Below, in pieces: positions 22,891-31,479 of a stretch of DNA of 64,000 bases. Numbering within the stretch: position 1 is the first letter of the stretch; each line of letters opens with the position of its first letter. The notes under the pieces were generated by a model that searched no databases, was not told the origin of the DNA, and worked only from the letters and a program-made list of their open reading frames with translations. Position numbers and translations under genes: made by a program. The stretch is from contig CAZDUA010000003.1 in assembly GCA_964508495.1 (NCBI GenBank), positions 1-64,000 on the forward strand, given 5' to 3'. Source of the DNA: CABMGU01 sp964508495 (GTDB lineage: Archaea; Nanobdellota; Nanobdellia; Woesearchaeales; ARS49).

Positions 22891-23541
22891 TTACCAGAAG
22901 AAGAATCGTCTTTTATTTTTTCTAACTAGTTTATTTAACTCAAGTTCTAATTGCCCTGCATTCGGAAATCTTGCTTCGTCTTTTTTGAATTGTGGGCTGT
23001 GATGCAAATGTCTGCCGGGTTTTGCTGTGTATTGGTGTTTCTTGTGCAGCATTTCGTGGTACATTACGTAATCTCTCAGTTCTGTATTTTCCATTAATAT
23101 TGAGCTGATTGTTATCGTGTCTGTCGCGTACTCGTATGTTCCCAGCCTGTTAACGCCTTTTCCTATTTTGAGGTTTGTCTGCATCATCATTCCGTTGAAG
23201 AACATCTCATTAACTCTCTTGAAGCTTTCTTCCAAAACCGGATGCGTGTGAGTTTTGGGTGCTACTGTTGACAAACTTTTTATGAAGTTGTGGTACAAAT
23301 CAATGTTGATTGTTGGTCTTTTCGTTTTGAATAATCTGACTAAAAGTTCTTGGTACAGCCCTTTTTGTATGTCTGGGCTTACTCCTTTCCATTTTTTGCT
23401 CGCGTTGACCGTTATCGTTTCCACGTTCATTCTTATGTTTGCGTTGTATCCTTTGAATTTCCCGCTGTATTGCAGAATTAGCTGTCTTTGTTCGCTTTTT
23501 TCCGGGTATATTTCTTGGTATGCTTGTTCTAGTATGTTCAT
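22891..23541 (-). CDS. SprT-like zinc metallopeptidase domain protein
   Basis: The protein has 216 aa. The zinc motif HEMLH lies in DYVMYHEMLHKKHQ with a following histidine-rich segment (GRHLHHSPQFKKDE) typical of SprT/WLM-like domains, and a basic C-terminal tail (LVRKNKRRF). Eukaryotic SprT relatives cleave DNA-protein crosslinks; that role is only a possibility here. It starts within the stop of aRF1 (ATGA) on the same strand, so it is cotranscribed with it. Confidence 0.8.
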   Translation of the reverse strand: MNILEQAYQEIYPEKSEQRQLILQYSGKFKGYNANIRMNVETITVNASKKWKGVSPDIQKGLYQELLVRLFKTKRPTINIDLYHNFIKSLSTVAPKTHTHPVLEESFKRVNEMFFNGMMMQTNLKIGKGVNRLGTYEYATDTITISSILMENTELRDYVMYHEMLHKKHQYTAKPGRHLHHSPQFKKDEARFPNAGQLELELNKLVRKNKRRFFFW

Positions 23542-24635
23542 TCTATCGGGTATCTGAGCAGTGCTCCTATTTTTCCTATGTCTCTTAGTTGTACTCCTTC
23601 TCTTGTTTGTGTGGATATTATTTTTATTTCTGTTGAGAACGCTTTTGCTGTCATTTCGAATTGTTCTATTTTTTGTTCGTCAAGCGCTTCTGATAATAGT
23701 AATGTTGCTACTGCTCCCATTTCGAGTGCTTTCAGGGTGTTTGCTTCTCCGTATGTTACCATGTCCGGCTTTATTGCAAGAGTTTCTAAGAACTTGCTGA
23801 CTAGTTTTTTTTCTTCTGCTACTTCTTCATGTGCTAGTACGTCTGTGCTTTTTTCTAAAAGCTCTTCCAGTCCAAATTCTTCAGTATAACTCAAATCCTT
23901 GATCGCGATTATCTTTCGTTTGACTTCTTCTGTTATGTGTCCGCTGGCTACAAAATCGTATTTTGTTGGTCCTGGCCCGCCTACAAGTATGCCCTTGAGC
24001 CCTTCCATTTTCAGAAATTGGGCTTTTACTATGTCTGCTACTTTCTTAAAGTGCTCATTAACTGCAATTTCTCTGTTGCGTGCAAATCTTACGCTTGATT
24101 GTCCCCCTGCTTTCATTTTTCCTGGTATGTGCGAGTGTGTTGAGATTAATGGAATAATCGTTTTTCCTTTTAAGATCGCAATTGTCGCATCTCTGGAGTC
24201 TAAAACTATCATTCCGTACGCTTCTTTTGTTTCCATCATTTCTTTTAGTATGTCTATCTGGAAGTTTTTGTCGCACCTGTACATTCTTGTTTGAACGGGG
24301 ATTGGTGGTTCTATTCCCCAGACTCTTACGTCTGTCGCTCCTTCTCTTGCTGCCACGTTTCCTGAGAATACGGCCATTCCGTTTTTTGGCGTGCTTTTGT
24401 ATAGTCTGAGGTGGACTATCATTCTTTCAAGCGCGTCTATAACGTTTTTTCTTGTTTGCGCGCTTTTGATGTTTGTTGCAGTGCCCTGTTCTTGTTGTAA
24501 GTGTTGTATTATTTTGTTCAAGTCATAGCCTGCTGGAATGTAAACGGTGACAAATTCGGTATGGCGCGCGCTATACGACTCTAGTTCTTTTATCAGCTTT
24601 TTTAGGTGGAATTTTTCGTTTTCCGTGATGCCCAT
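23538..24635 (-). CDS. prf1: Peptide chain release factor aRF1
   Basis: The protein has 365 aa, slightly shorter than many aRF1 proteins. All functional motifs are present: NIKS and YRCDKNF in the stop-codon recognition domain, and AGGQSS in the peptidyl-tRNA hydrolysis domain. It recognises all three stop codons and releases the nascent chain. A TATA-like CTATATATAAAG about 26 bp before ATG 24635 drives the aRF1-SprT-like operon leftward. Confidence 0.97.
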   Translation of the reverse strand: MGITENEKFHLKKLIKELESYSARHTEFVTVYIPAGYDLNKIIQHLQQEQGTATNIKSAQTRKNVIDALERMIVHLRLYKSTPKNGMAVFSGNVAAREGATDVRVWGIEPPIPVQTRMYRCDKNFQIDILKEMMETKEAYGMIVLDSRDATIAILKGKTIIPLISTHSHIPGKMKAGGQSSVRFARNREIAVNEHFKKVADIVKAQFLKMEGLKGILVGGPGPTKYDFVASGHITEEVKRKIIAIKDLSYTEEFGLEELLEKSTDVLAHEEVAEEKKLVSKFLETLAIKPDMVTYGEANTLKALEMGAVATLLLSEALDEQKIEQFEMTAKAFSTEIKIISTQTREGVQLRDIGKIGALLRYPIE

Positions 24636-24718
24636 TTTGTGTACTTTGCTCTATCGTGCTATATATAAAGTCTTTCTCTAGAAACCTTTTTAAATAGTTC
24701 GAGGTTTTCCTTCGTTAC

Positions 24719-25024
24719 ATGGCAGATGCACAGAAGGGTTTGGGTATTGTTAATCGTTTTGGAACGCGTTATGGCTGGACTTTGAAGCGCAAGCTTGCTA
24801 AGATTGAGGTTGAGCAGAAGAAGGACCATAAGTGCCCGTACTGTTCCAAGCTTAAGGTTCATCGTGTTTCTTTTGGTATTTGGCTGTGTGACAAGTGCAA
24901 TAGCAAGTTTACAGCGCGTGCTTACACTGTTGGTACTAAATTGAGTCTTGTTGAGCAGGCTGCGCAGATGGTTGCTGAAGCTCCTGAAATCCGTTCAAAG
25001 AAGTCTGTTGAGGAAGAAGAGTAA
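24719..25024 (+). CDS. rpl37ae: Large ribosomal subunit protein eL43 (L37Ae)
   Basis: The protein has 101 aa. RFGTRYGWTLKRKLAKIE is the family opening and CPYC...CDKC is the zinc ribbon, with conserved WLCDKCNSKFTARAYT. The C terminus carries an acidic extension (KKSVEEEE). It heads the eL43-rpoP-prefoldin-UPF0147 operon, an arrangement common in archaea. TATA-like CTTTTTAAATAG about 26 bp upstream of ATG 24719. Confidence 0.97.
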   Translation: MADAQKGLGIVNRFGTRYGWTLKRKLAKIEVEQKKDHKCPYCSKLKVHRVSFGIWLCDKCNSKFTARAYTVGTKLSLVEQAAQMVAEAPEIRSKKSVEEEE

Positions 25025-25029
25025 TAAAA

Positions 25030-25167
25030 ATGGTAAAGTATACTTGTTTTTTGTGTGGTAAGAAGATATCTGAAGAGATGATGGGCAAGCGTGTTCGCTG
25101 TCCGTACTGTGGTAGTAAGGTTTTATACAAGTCACGTTCTGTTGCAACTAAGGTCAAAGCAATATGA
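25030..25167 (+). CDS. rpoP: DNA-directed RNA polymerase subunit P (Rpb12-like)
   Basis: The protein has 45 aa with a CFLCGKK...CPYCGSK zinc ribbon and the RSVATKVKAI C-terminal tail typical of archaeal RpoP. It is a small structural subunit of RNA polymerase. It lies 5 bp after eL43 and overlaps prefoldin beta by ATGA. Confidence 0.95.
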   Translation: MVKYTCFLCGKKISEEMMGKRVRCPYCGSKVLYKSRSVATKVKAI

Positions 25168-25493
25168 GTTTGTCTAAGGATGCACAAGAGAGCATTCAGC
25201 GTTTGCAAATGATGGAGCAGAACATGCAGTCTTTGAATATGCAGAAGCAGCAGTTTCAGGCTCAATTGTTCGAGTTGGAGAGCGCGTTGAAGGAAGTTTT
25301 TACTGCTCCGGCTGTTTTTAAGATTGTTGGCGGCATTATGATTGGCACTGATAAGTCTGTTTTGCAGCAGGAAATGCAGGGTAAGAAGGAGCTTGTTGAG
25401 TTGCGCTTGCAGACTTTGGAAAAGCAGGAAACTCAATTGAAAGATAAGGCTAAGAGATTGCAGGAAGAAGTTCTTGCCAGCGTTAAGGAGTGA
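25164..25493 (+). CDS. pfdB: Prefoldin beta subunit
   Basis: The protein has 109 aa: two long coiled-coil helices around the beta-hairpin segment VFKIVGGIMIGTD with the following helix (LQTLEKQETQLKDKAKRLQEE). With prefoldin alpha it forms the jellyfish-like hexamer that delivers unfolded proteins to the thermosome. Overlaps rpoP upstream and UPF0147 downstream. Confidence 0.95.
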   Translation: MSLSKDAQESIQRLQMMEQNMQSLNMQKQQFQAQLFELESALKEVFTAPAVFKIVGGIMIGTDKSVLQQEMQGKKELVELRLQTLEKQETQLKDKAKRLQEEVLASVKE

Positions 25494-25738
25494 GTGACAT
25501 GGATGCTTTGCAGCAGGTGATTTTTGCTCTTCGGGAGCTCGAACAGGATTCTTCTACTACTAAGAATGTTAAGTCAAAGCTTGCTTCAACTTTGAAGGTT
25601 TTGAACACTGATGGTGAGCTTTCAATTAAGGTTAGTAAGGCTTTGCACGAGCTTGAAGTGTTGTCTGAGGATTCTAACGTTCAGTCTTATACTAGAACTC
25701 AGATTTTTAATATTGTCAGTCTGCTCGAAGTCGTATGA
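25490..25738 (+). CDS. UPF0147 family protein
   Basis: The protein is 82 aa from GTG 25490, or 79 aa from ATG 25499; the GTG overlaps the prefoldin stop. It is all-helical, with L-R-E-L-E-Q-D and STLKVLN segments typical of UPF0147, a small archaeal family of unknown function commonly next to prefoldin beta. Its 3' end overlaps the convergent MscS-like gene by 23 bp. Confidence 0.88.
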   Translation: MSDMDALQQVIFALRELEQDSSTTKNVKSKLASTLKVLNTDGELSIKVSKALHELEVLSEDSNVQSYTRTQIFNIVSLLEVV

Positions 25739-26240
25739 TTTTCTGTTTTGACGTGTAGAGGTGTGGCACGCAGTGTTCGTCTTTGTCTCTTATAGTGCTT
25801 GATATTATTCCGAACTTTTCTAGTGTTCCTGTTACTGCGCCGATTTGTACTTTTTTGCCTATGTGTTGTTTTGCTTTTTTTCTCAGGAATAGTCCTGCGA
25901 CTGCGTTTGGTATGAAGTCTCTGAACGCCAGCAATATTGAGATGCCGATTATTATTACTGCTAGTGTTGCTATTATTACGAACACTATTTTTGTTAGTCC
26001 GAACTGCTGTAGTATTACCAGAAGTGTTGCCGTGTAGATTACATACTCGAGTATTGTGCCTAAAGCGTCGCTTAATGGCTTAAACCCTGCTGATACTAGT
26101 ATTCTGTTGAGTTCTGCTTCTGCTAGTAGTTTTTTTGCTATTCTGCTAGCTAGTTTTGCTATTATGAATCCTACGAAGAGTGTTATTAGTGCTATGGCTA
26201 TTCTTATGAGGAAGTTCTCTATTGCCATAAACCATGCCAT
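25716..26240 (-). CDS. Small MscS-family mechanosensitive channel-like protein
   Basis: The protein has 174 aa from ATG 26240. It has three hydrophobic helices and an MscS-like pore/beta region (LLAFRDFIPNAVAGLFLR, then IGAVTGTLEKFGIISSTIRDKD), ending soon after the beta domain, so the C-terminal cage of full MscS is missing. It probably forms a membrane channel responding to turgor. A TTATAAAG box about 27 bp upstream fits the ATG chosen. Confidence 0.85.
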   Translation of the reverse strand: MAWFMAIENFLIRIAIALITLFVGFIIAKLASRIAKKLLAEAELNRILVSAGFKPLSDALGTILEYVIYTATLLVILQQFGLTKIVFVIIATLAVIIIGISILLAFRDFIPNAVAGLFLRKKAKQHIGKKVQIGAVTGTLEKFGIISSTIRDKDEHCVPHLYTSKQKIIRLRAD

Positions 26241-26303
26241 GTTATTGAGTTCTTGTATGCGGGTTATAAAGTTTTTTATATGAGTGTGCAGAGAATTCTG
26301 TTT

Positions 26304-27398
26304 ATGGACCAGCATGAGAAGATTAGGGAAATAGAAGCCGCGATGTCCAAGGCGAAGTACAACAAGGCTACTGAGCATTGGTTTGGCTTGATGAAGAGCC
26401 AGATTGCCAAGCTTCGTGAGAAGCTTGAGAGGAAGTCTGCTGGCAAGGGCGGTGGTGAGGGCTGGTTTGTTAAGAAGACGGGCAATTCTACTGTTATTTT
26501 GGTTGGTTTTCCTAGTGTTGGTAAGTCCACGTTGCTGAACGCTTTGTGTGGTACTAAATCAAAGGTTGCCGCTTATGACTTTACGACTCTTGATTGTATT
26601 CCTGGAACCTTAAATTATAATAATGCTAAAATCCAGATTCTTGACGTTCCGGGCATTATTTCTGGTGCTGCTTGGGGCCGTGGCCGTGGTAAGGAAGTTC
26701 TTGCTATGGCGCGTAATGCGGACTTGGTGATGTTTGTCGTTGATGCCTTGCACCCAGAGTATTATTCTGTCTTGCAGAAAGAAGTGTATGATGTTGGGAT
26801 TCGTATTGGTCAGAGGAAGCCTGAGGTCAAGATTGTTCGTAAGACTCGCGGTGGCTTGAGCATTCATTCTACTGTTAAGCTGACTAAGGTGAGTTTTGAC
26901 ACTCTTGAAACAATTCTCAGGGAGTTTAATATTTCTAGTGCTGATGTTGTTGTGCGTGATGATATTGATATTGACCAGTTTATTGACGCTATTGAGGGTA
27001 ATCGCAAGTATGTTCATTCTCTTGTTTGTGTTAACAAGGCGGACTTGTTGGATGATAAAGGCCGCAAATCTGTAATTGGACAGCTGCCCGAGTCTGTTTT
27101 TGTTAGTGCTGAGAATGGTGACGGCATTGAGGAGTTGAAGGAGTCAATTTTTAACTCCCTGAATTTTATCCGCGTGTTTTTGAAAGAGGTTAACCATAAG
27201 CCTGACTTGGACGAGCCTATGATTTTGACTCGTCCTGCTACTTTGAAAGCAGTGTGCGAGCACATTCATCGTGATTTTGTCAAGAAGTTCAGGTTTGCTC
27301 GTATTTGGGGCAAGTCTGCCAAGTTCCCCGGCCAGCAGTTTAGGCATGTCGAAAAAGTTTTAGAAGACGGCGACATTGTTGAAATTCATATCAGGTGA
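26304..27398 (+). CDS. DRG-family GTPase (Rbg-like) with TGS domain
   Basis: The protein has 364 aa. Walker A GFPSVGKSTLL, DVPGIISGAAWGRGRG (DxxG and adjoining glycine-rich region), G4 NKAD and a C-terminal TGS domain (VCEHIHRDFVKKFRFARIWGKS...EDGDIVEIH) match developmentally regulated GTP-binding proteins, ribosome-associated in eukaryotes and widespread in archaea. A TATA-like TTTTTTATA box centred about 27 bp upstream supports ATG 26304 over two upstream in-frame ATGs. Confidence 0.95.
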   Translation: MDQHEKIREIEAAMSKAKYNKATEHWFGLMKSQIAKLREKLERKSAGKGGGEGWFVKKTGNSTVILVGFPSVGKSTLLNALCGTKSKVAAYDFTTLDCIPGTLNYNNAKIQILDVPGIISGAAWGRGRGKEVLAMARNADLVMFVVDALHPEYYSVLQKEVYDVGIRIGQRKPEVKIVRKTRGGLSIHSTVKLTKVSFDTLETILREFNISSADVVVRDDIDIDQFIDAIEGNRKYVHSLVCVNKADLLDDKGRKSVIGQLPESVFVSAENGDGIEELKESIFNSLNFIRVFLKEVNHKPDLDEPMILTRPATLKAVCEHIHRDFVKKFRFARIWGKSAKFPGQQFRHVEKVLEDGDIVEIHIR

Positions 27399-28237
27399 CT
27401 CGCGTACTCGCGTTGCCGCATTCCTTTCTTGTGCGCTAAGTGTCTCATCGCTTTGTCAAACCCGCTTCCGTATTGTGCTGCTTGTTTTGGTCTCCATGCG
27501 AGTTCTTTTGGGAGTCCTATTTCTTCTGCGATTTCTCTGAGTATTATTTTTCTGTGTTCTTGGCTTATTTTTCTGTTTCCTGGTATTCCCATTGCCGCGA
27601 TTATCAGGTCGTCATCTAAAAATGGAACTCTCACGTTTATTCCCAGTGCTTCTCCTACTGTTGCGTCTCTTTGCAGGTCTCTTTTCCACATTTCTCTTAG
27701 TCCTCTCCAGCATTCGTCATTTACGTCTTGTGCGTGTTCGTGTCTTTGGTAGCCTGCGAATATTTCTTCGCTTCCCAGCCCGCCGAAGAATATTTTTTCG
27801 TCTGCTAGTTCTGTTGCTGCTATGATGACGCTTGCTACTCCTATTGCTATGCAGTCGTCTGTTTTCAATATCTTCGCTGCTTTTCTTAATGGCGTTTCTA
27901 CTTCTGCTTCTGTGTATTCTTTGTGTTTCCAGTTTAGTTTTAGTTTGTCAACCGCAATTTTTGCCGCTGCCACATCTTTGCTTCCTTTTATTCCGACTGT
28001 GTAACATACAAAGTTGTCAGTGAACTTTTTGAGCAGTGCTGCAATCAGGCAGCTGTCCACTCCTCCTGATAAGAATAGTCCGAATTTTTCTTTTGGCACT
28101 CTTTTTTCAACCGCTTTTACCAGTGCTTTCATAACTTCTTCTTTTGTGCTCGGAACGGTCCTCTTTCTAAGTTCTTCTATGTGTTTTTTCCAGTTTTCTT
28201 CTGTTGGCAGTCTTCCTGCTTCAAATTCTTCTATCAT
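27386..28237 (-). CDS. Asparagine-synthetase-like PP-loop ATPase (no glutaminase domain)
   Basis: The protein has 283 aa. The PP-loop SGGVDSCL, the GGLGSEEIFAGYQRH block and RVPFLDDDL match the synthetase domain of AsnB-type enzymes. The N-terminal Ntn glutaminase domain of AsnB is absent, so it would have to use free ammonia or a partner amidotransferase, or adenylate another substrate. Divergent from the DUF371 gene and sharing its TATA box (28260-28267). Confidence 0.85.
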   Translation of the reverse strand: MIEEFEAGRLPTEENWKKHIEELRKRTVPSTKEEVMKALVKAVEKRVPKEKFGLFLSGGVDSCLIAALLKKFTDNFVCYTVGIKGSKDVAAAKIAVDKLKLNWKHKEYTEAEVETPLRKAAKILKTDDCIAIGVASVIIAATELADEKIFFGGLGSEEIFAGYQRHEHAQDVNDECWRGLREMWKRDLQRDATVGEALGINVRVPFLDDDLIIAAMGIPGNRKISQEHRKIILREIAEEIGLPKELAWRPKQAAQYGSGFDKAMRHLAHKKGMRQREYASHLI

Positions 28238-28259
28238 ATTGTATGCTTTGCATGCAAAG

Positions 28260-28267
28260 TTTTAAAA
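28260..28267. promoter_or_regulatory. Shared TATA box for AsnB-like and DUF371 genes
   Basis: The palindrome TTTTAAAA has its centre at 28263.5, which is 27.5 bp from the rightward ATG (28291) and 26.5 bp from the leftward ATG (28237). Together with the other shared boxes it points to bidirectional leaderless transcription from one TBP site. Confidence 0.65.
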
Positions 28268-28290
28268 ATCTTCTCGAGAGGAATGCTATT

Positions 28291-28683
28291 ATGATGTTTC
28301 GCGCTTTGGGTCATCCTAACATTAAGGCTACTCATAAGAATACGATCGAGTTCACTAAAGAGGACTACTTAACCCCAGAAGGCGACTGTATTGTTGGCGT
28401 TAAGGCTGATTTTGATGTTTCTGAACTGAAAAAGTTTGTCAAAAAGCATAAGCACGTTAAGATTACCATCAAAACTGGCGGGTTGAAAGAAATTATCACT
28501 GCAAAAACCAACCCTGACTTTAGCGACGACCACGAACTCGTCATCCGTCTTGGCGAGCATGCTTCTCCGCGTACTTTTGCAGTTAGAGCTGACAAAGCCG
28601 CTAAACACTTAAACCGCGAGCTAGTCAAAGCATTGCAGATGGGTAGTCCGTTCGAGGTGCAAATTGAAGAAGCAGTTGAGTAA
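28291..28683 (+). CDS. DUF371 family protein
   Basis: The protein has 130 aa. GHPNIKATHKNTIEFTKEDYLTPEGDCIVGV is the conserved start of DUF371, an archaeal family of unknown function (written here across several conserved blocks). Downstream VSELKKFVKKHKHVKI and LGEHASPRTFAVRADKAAK follow. It overlaps the PUA gene by 20 bp, which suggests a link to RNA or translation by context. Confidence 0.85.
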   Translation: MMFRALGHPNIKATHKNTIEFTKEDYLTPEGDCIVGVKADFDVSELKKFVKKHKHVKITIKTGGLKEIITAKTNPDFSDDHELVIRLGEHASPRTFAVRADKAAKHLNRELVKALQMGSPFEVQIEEAVE

Positions 28684-29134
28684 GTCGGATGTTGAGAAGA
28701 TTAACGCGGAGATTCAGCAGCAATTTGAGGTTCCTGACTTTTTTACTAAGAAGGACCGTCTTACATTGGCTGACATTAATCATCAATTGTACATAGTGCA
28801 GGACGATTTAATCTGTTTCTTCTATATCGAAGGCAAGCTTGTCCCAACATTAAAATTATTGTTGCAGCGTCCTTTCCTCAAGCAAGTTATAGTTGACATG
28901 GGTGCCGTAAAGTTTGTTTCTTCCGGCGCTGATGTCATGCGTCCCGGTATTGTTGAGTTTGATAAATCAATTAAGAAGGACGAGCTTGTTGTCGTGGTTG
29001 ACCAGACTCATAAGAAGCCTTTGTGTGTTGCTCGGGCTTTATTTTCGGGTACCGACCTGCTTGGGATGAGTCATGGTAAGGTTTTGAAGTCTTTGCACTT
29101 TGTTGGCGATGAAATTTGGCAGCTTGTTCCTTGA
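28664..29134 (+). CDS. PUA-domain RNA-binding protein (MCT-1/Tma20-like)
   Basis: The protein has 156 aa from TTG 28664, which has GAGGTG just upstream inside the DUF371 gene. The C-terminal PUA domain is complete: SSGADVMRPGIVEF, then KGD-like KKDELVVVVDQ and GKVLKSLHFVGDEIW. The N-terminal half resembles the pre-PUA region of archaeal MCT-1/DENR-type translation factors. Its last 164 bp are antisense to the 3' end of the kinase gene. Confidence 0.85.
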   Translation: MKKQLSKSDVEKINAEIQQQFEVPDFFTKKDRLTLADINHQLYIVQDDLICFFYIEGKLVPTLKLLLQRPFLKQVIVDMGAVKFVSSGADVMRPGIVEFDKSIKKDELVVVVDQTHKKPLCVARALFSGTDLLGMSHGKVLKSLHFVGDEIWQLVP

Positions 29135-29915
29135 TTGTTCTTGCGATATCTTCCATTTCCGGCCTGTTTTTTGGGTCTTCGCTTAGCCCAAAGTAAATGT
29201 GTCCTCCGAACTGGCCGTGCGCGTTAAACTCTGTTGCGCTATATCGTGGCTTGTCGTATGCTATCCAGTCGTCTCCGTCCGATTCGTACATTCCGAATGG
29301 TTCTTGGTTGAAGAGCAGTTGGTATGCGAGGAGGCTGTATTGGAATACGTCTGTGCGCGTGCTGAATTCACCTTTTTGCCAGTATTCTGGCGCGAGTGAT
29401 GATGGTGTGCCGACAACAAGTCCTTTTTCGAAGTAAGGGTGGTCTTCTTTTATTGGTCTTGATGCGTCAAAGTCTATTAGTTTTGTTGTTCCATTTAGAA
29501 GCACGTTCTCTCTTTTCACGTCCATGTGTATAACGCCTTCTTTGTGGCAGTGTAATATTGCTTGTGCCAGCTGGTCAAGGACTGTTAGTTTTTTTTCTGT
29601 TGGTAGTTCTTTCTGTTCTCTTAGATTTCTCCCGCTGTATTTTGTTACGATGTATAGTTTTCCGTCATGTCTCATTAGTTCTTTTAATTGCACGACGTGC
29701 GGGTGTCTGCACTTGTGTTGCAGTTCTGCTTCGTATAATAGGAGTTGTTCTCCGAGGTCATTGTCTTTGCGGTGTGGTCTTGATTTTTTAATTACGACTT
29801 GCTCTCCTGTTTTTGCGTCTGTCGCAAGAAATATGGCTTTTTTTGGGTGCAAGCGCACGTTAATAGCATATGGTCCTATTCTTGCTGGCATTTGTTCAAC
29901 TTCGTCTAGTTCCAT
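28971..29915 (-). CDS. Eukaryote-like Ser/Thr protein kinase
   Basis: The protein has 314 aa. The kinase domain shows the VAIK-like lysine in EQVVIKKS, the catalytic loop HMDVKRENVLL (HMD for HRD), DFD in place of DFG, and SLAPEYW as the APE element. After the domain, the last roughly 54 residues (rich in Lys, Gln, Ser and Pro) are encoded antisense to the end of the PUA gene and probably arose by read-through into it. ATG 29915 is preferred; an upstream TTG at 29939 overlaps the LysRS-like gene. It is likely cotranscribed with that gene. Confidence 0.88.
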   Translation of the reverse strand: MELDEVEQMPARIGPYAINVRLHPKKAIFLATDAKTGEQVVIKKSRPHRKDNDLGEQLLLYEAELQHKCRHPHVVQLKELMRHDGKLYIVTKYSGRNLREQKELPTEKKLTVLDQLAQAILHCHKEGVIHMDVKRENVLLNGTTKLIDFDASRPIKEDHPYFEKGLVVGTPSSLAPEYWQKGEFSTRTDVFQYSLLAYQLLFNQEPFGMYESDGDDWIAYDKPRYSATEFNAHGQFGGHIYFGLSEDPKNRPEMEDIARTIKEQAAKFHRQQSAKTSKPYHDSSQAGRYPKIKPEQHTKASYESGQPRQQARPS

Positions 29916-29922
29916 TTTTTTT

Positions 29923-30930
29923 TTACCGTGCTTCCACAAGCTCTGGGGCTGGTTTGAAGAATTCTGTTACCAATGCGTATGGAACTGCGCTCTTCCCGTT
30001 TCTTACTATTTGTTCTGCAAATCTTGTTACATAGAGTGCGAATGGTATTGAACCGTCATAGTTTGCCCGTAGGTTTTTCAGCGTGAATTCCGTTGTTCCT
30101 TCGCTTTTGCTTATTTTCCAGTCTTCTGGTCCTTGAAGTAGTGGTCCCACAAAGTAATCTGGCGGGGTTTTTCCTGTGAGTTCTGTTATCCTTCTGACTT
30201 TTTCAATTTTTGAAAGTCCGTTCTTTCCGTGTGGTTCAAAATAATCTCCTCCAAATATGTGTATGTCTGCTTTTGGCTGGAGCATTACGTCTCTGATCGG
30301 GTCTATGAAGTAGTGGACTCCGAGCTCTTCTTTCTTGTCGTGGACGTTGATGACTTTCCACTGGCCGTTTTCTTCGCATTTTTCATTTCTGCATCTTATT
30401 TTTAGTCGGTCTTTTCCTAGATAGATTGCTTGTGATCTTGGTGTGTGATTGCAGCATGCGCAAACAGGATGTATTGGCACTCTTTTGTCTCCAAGTGCGT
30501 ATTCTCCATCAAATATTTCTCTTAGTGCTGGCGTGTCTGCAATTACTCTTGCCAGCCCTGTTCTGTACTGGTGTGTTGATTGTACGTTTGATAGTCTGTC
30601 TATTCTGAATGGAACGCTTAATGTTTGGGACAGTTCAGTTGTGAACGCTCTTAGTTCTGTTTCTGTTTTTTGCGCTTGCGTCATGTTTCCAACTGGCTGG
30701 TATTTGAAGTATAATGCTGATGCTTGTTGTGTTCCTCTTTTGATTGTCGGCATGTCTATGTCGCATACTGTTAGGTGTACTTCTGCTTCTTTTTGTTGCG
30801 CGAGAATTGCTGCTATTGCTATTGTCGTAATGTTTCCTAGGTGCAGGGTTCCTGATGGCCTGACTCCTACTGCTACGCTTTGCGCTGGTCTTGTTAGTAT
30901 TGAGTCAAGGTCGTTTGTTATCACTGTCAT
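29923..30930 (-). CDS. Class I aminoacyl-tRNA synthetase-like protein (LysRS-I-like core)
   Basis: The protein has 335 aa. HIGH-like VRPSGTLHLGNI, KMSKS-like KISKSEG, a CACC...CRNEKC zinc knuckle and the FGGDYFEPHGK block most resemble class I lysyl-tRNA synthetase, but that enzyme is about 500-550 aa and has an anticodon-binding alpha-helix cage, which is missing here. It may be a paralogue with a new role (tRNA-like or amino-acid-modifying substrate). ATG 30930 with TTTTATATAAAA about 25 bp upstream. The kinase gene follows. Confidence 0.65.
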   Translation of the reverse strand: MTVITNDLDSILTRPAQSVAVGVRPSGTLHLGNITTIAIAAILAQQKEAEVHLTVCDIDMPTIKRGTQQASALYFKYQPVGNMTQAQKTETELRAFTTELSQTLSVPFRIDRLSNVQSTHQYRTGLARVIADTPALREIFDGEYALGDKRVPIHPVCACCNHTPRSQAIYLGKDRLKIRCRNEKCEENGQWKVINVHDKKEELGVHYFIDPIRDVMLQPKADIHIFGGDYFEPHGKNGLSKIEKVRRITELTGKTPPDYFVGPLLQGPEDWKISKSEGTTEFTLKNLRANYDGSIPFALYVTRFAEQIVRNGKSAVPYALVTEFFKPAPELVEAR

Positions 30931-31015
30931 CACTCACTATTCCTTATATTTTATATAAAACTTATAGAGAAATGGTTATTTCGAGCTGGTTATTTATAAA
31001 CGTTTGTATGCTTGA

Positions 31016-31477
31016 CTAGTGCATTTCTAGAAGTCGTCTGGCTTTTGGCACGAAGTTTAGTATTGTTCCTTCTTTGTATTTGCCTGAGCCTACATAGTCA
31101 TTTTCGTACTTTAATATCACAAACCCTTCATAGCTGCCTGCTACTGTAAGGTCTTGTCCTTGGAACCATTGTTTCAGTTGTTCTCTGTTTAACTCGTACA
31201 CATTTTTGGTCGCTGTTGGTCCTATTATTTGTGATCCTTCTATGCTTAGTCTTAATTGTCCGTGTTTGAGTTCTGCTATGTACAGTCCCAAGCTGTTAAT
31301 GCGTATTTTCTTCATATCTATCTTCTCAACGTCTCTTGTTATTACGTAGATTTTTTCTTTGCCGTGTACGAATGCGACTTTTTCAAATAGTTCTGGCACG
31401 TTTCCGTACAAGTTTTCTATTTGTCTGAAGAAGTGTTTTAATTCCCTGCTTCCCATGAAATCGTAGTTCTCTTTCAT
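31016..31477 (-). CDS. PUA-domain protein, ribosome-biogenesis-like
   Basis: The protein has 153 aa. The C-terminal half is PUA-like (IIGPTATKNVYELNREQLKQWFQG, then YVGSGKYKEGTILNFVPKARR), resembling the PUA part of Nop2/Sun/Fmu-type rRNA methyltransferases, but no methyltransferase domain is present. It follows aIF5B on the same strand with 2 bp between, and probably acts on rRNA or tRNA. Confidence 0.7.
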   Translation of the reverse strand: MKENYDFMGSRELKHFFRQIENLYGNVPELFEKVAFVHGKEKIYVITRDVEKIDMKKIRINSLGLYIAELKHGQLRLSIEGSQIIGPTATKNVYELNREQLKQWFQGQDLTVAGSYEGFVILKYENDYVGSGKYKEGTILNFVPKARRLLEMH

Positions 31478-31479
31478 AA

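Noticed and set aside
23578..24294. Rightward ORFs opposite aRF1
   Set aside because: Antisense to a gene with all release-factor motifs; Ser/Phe/Leu-rich shadows with no start signals.
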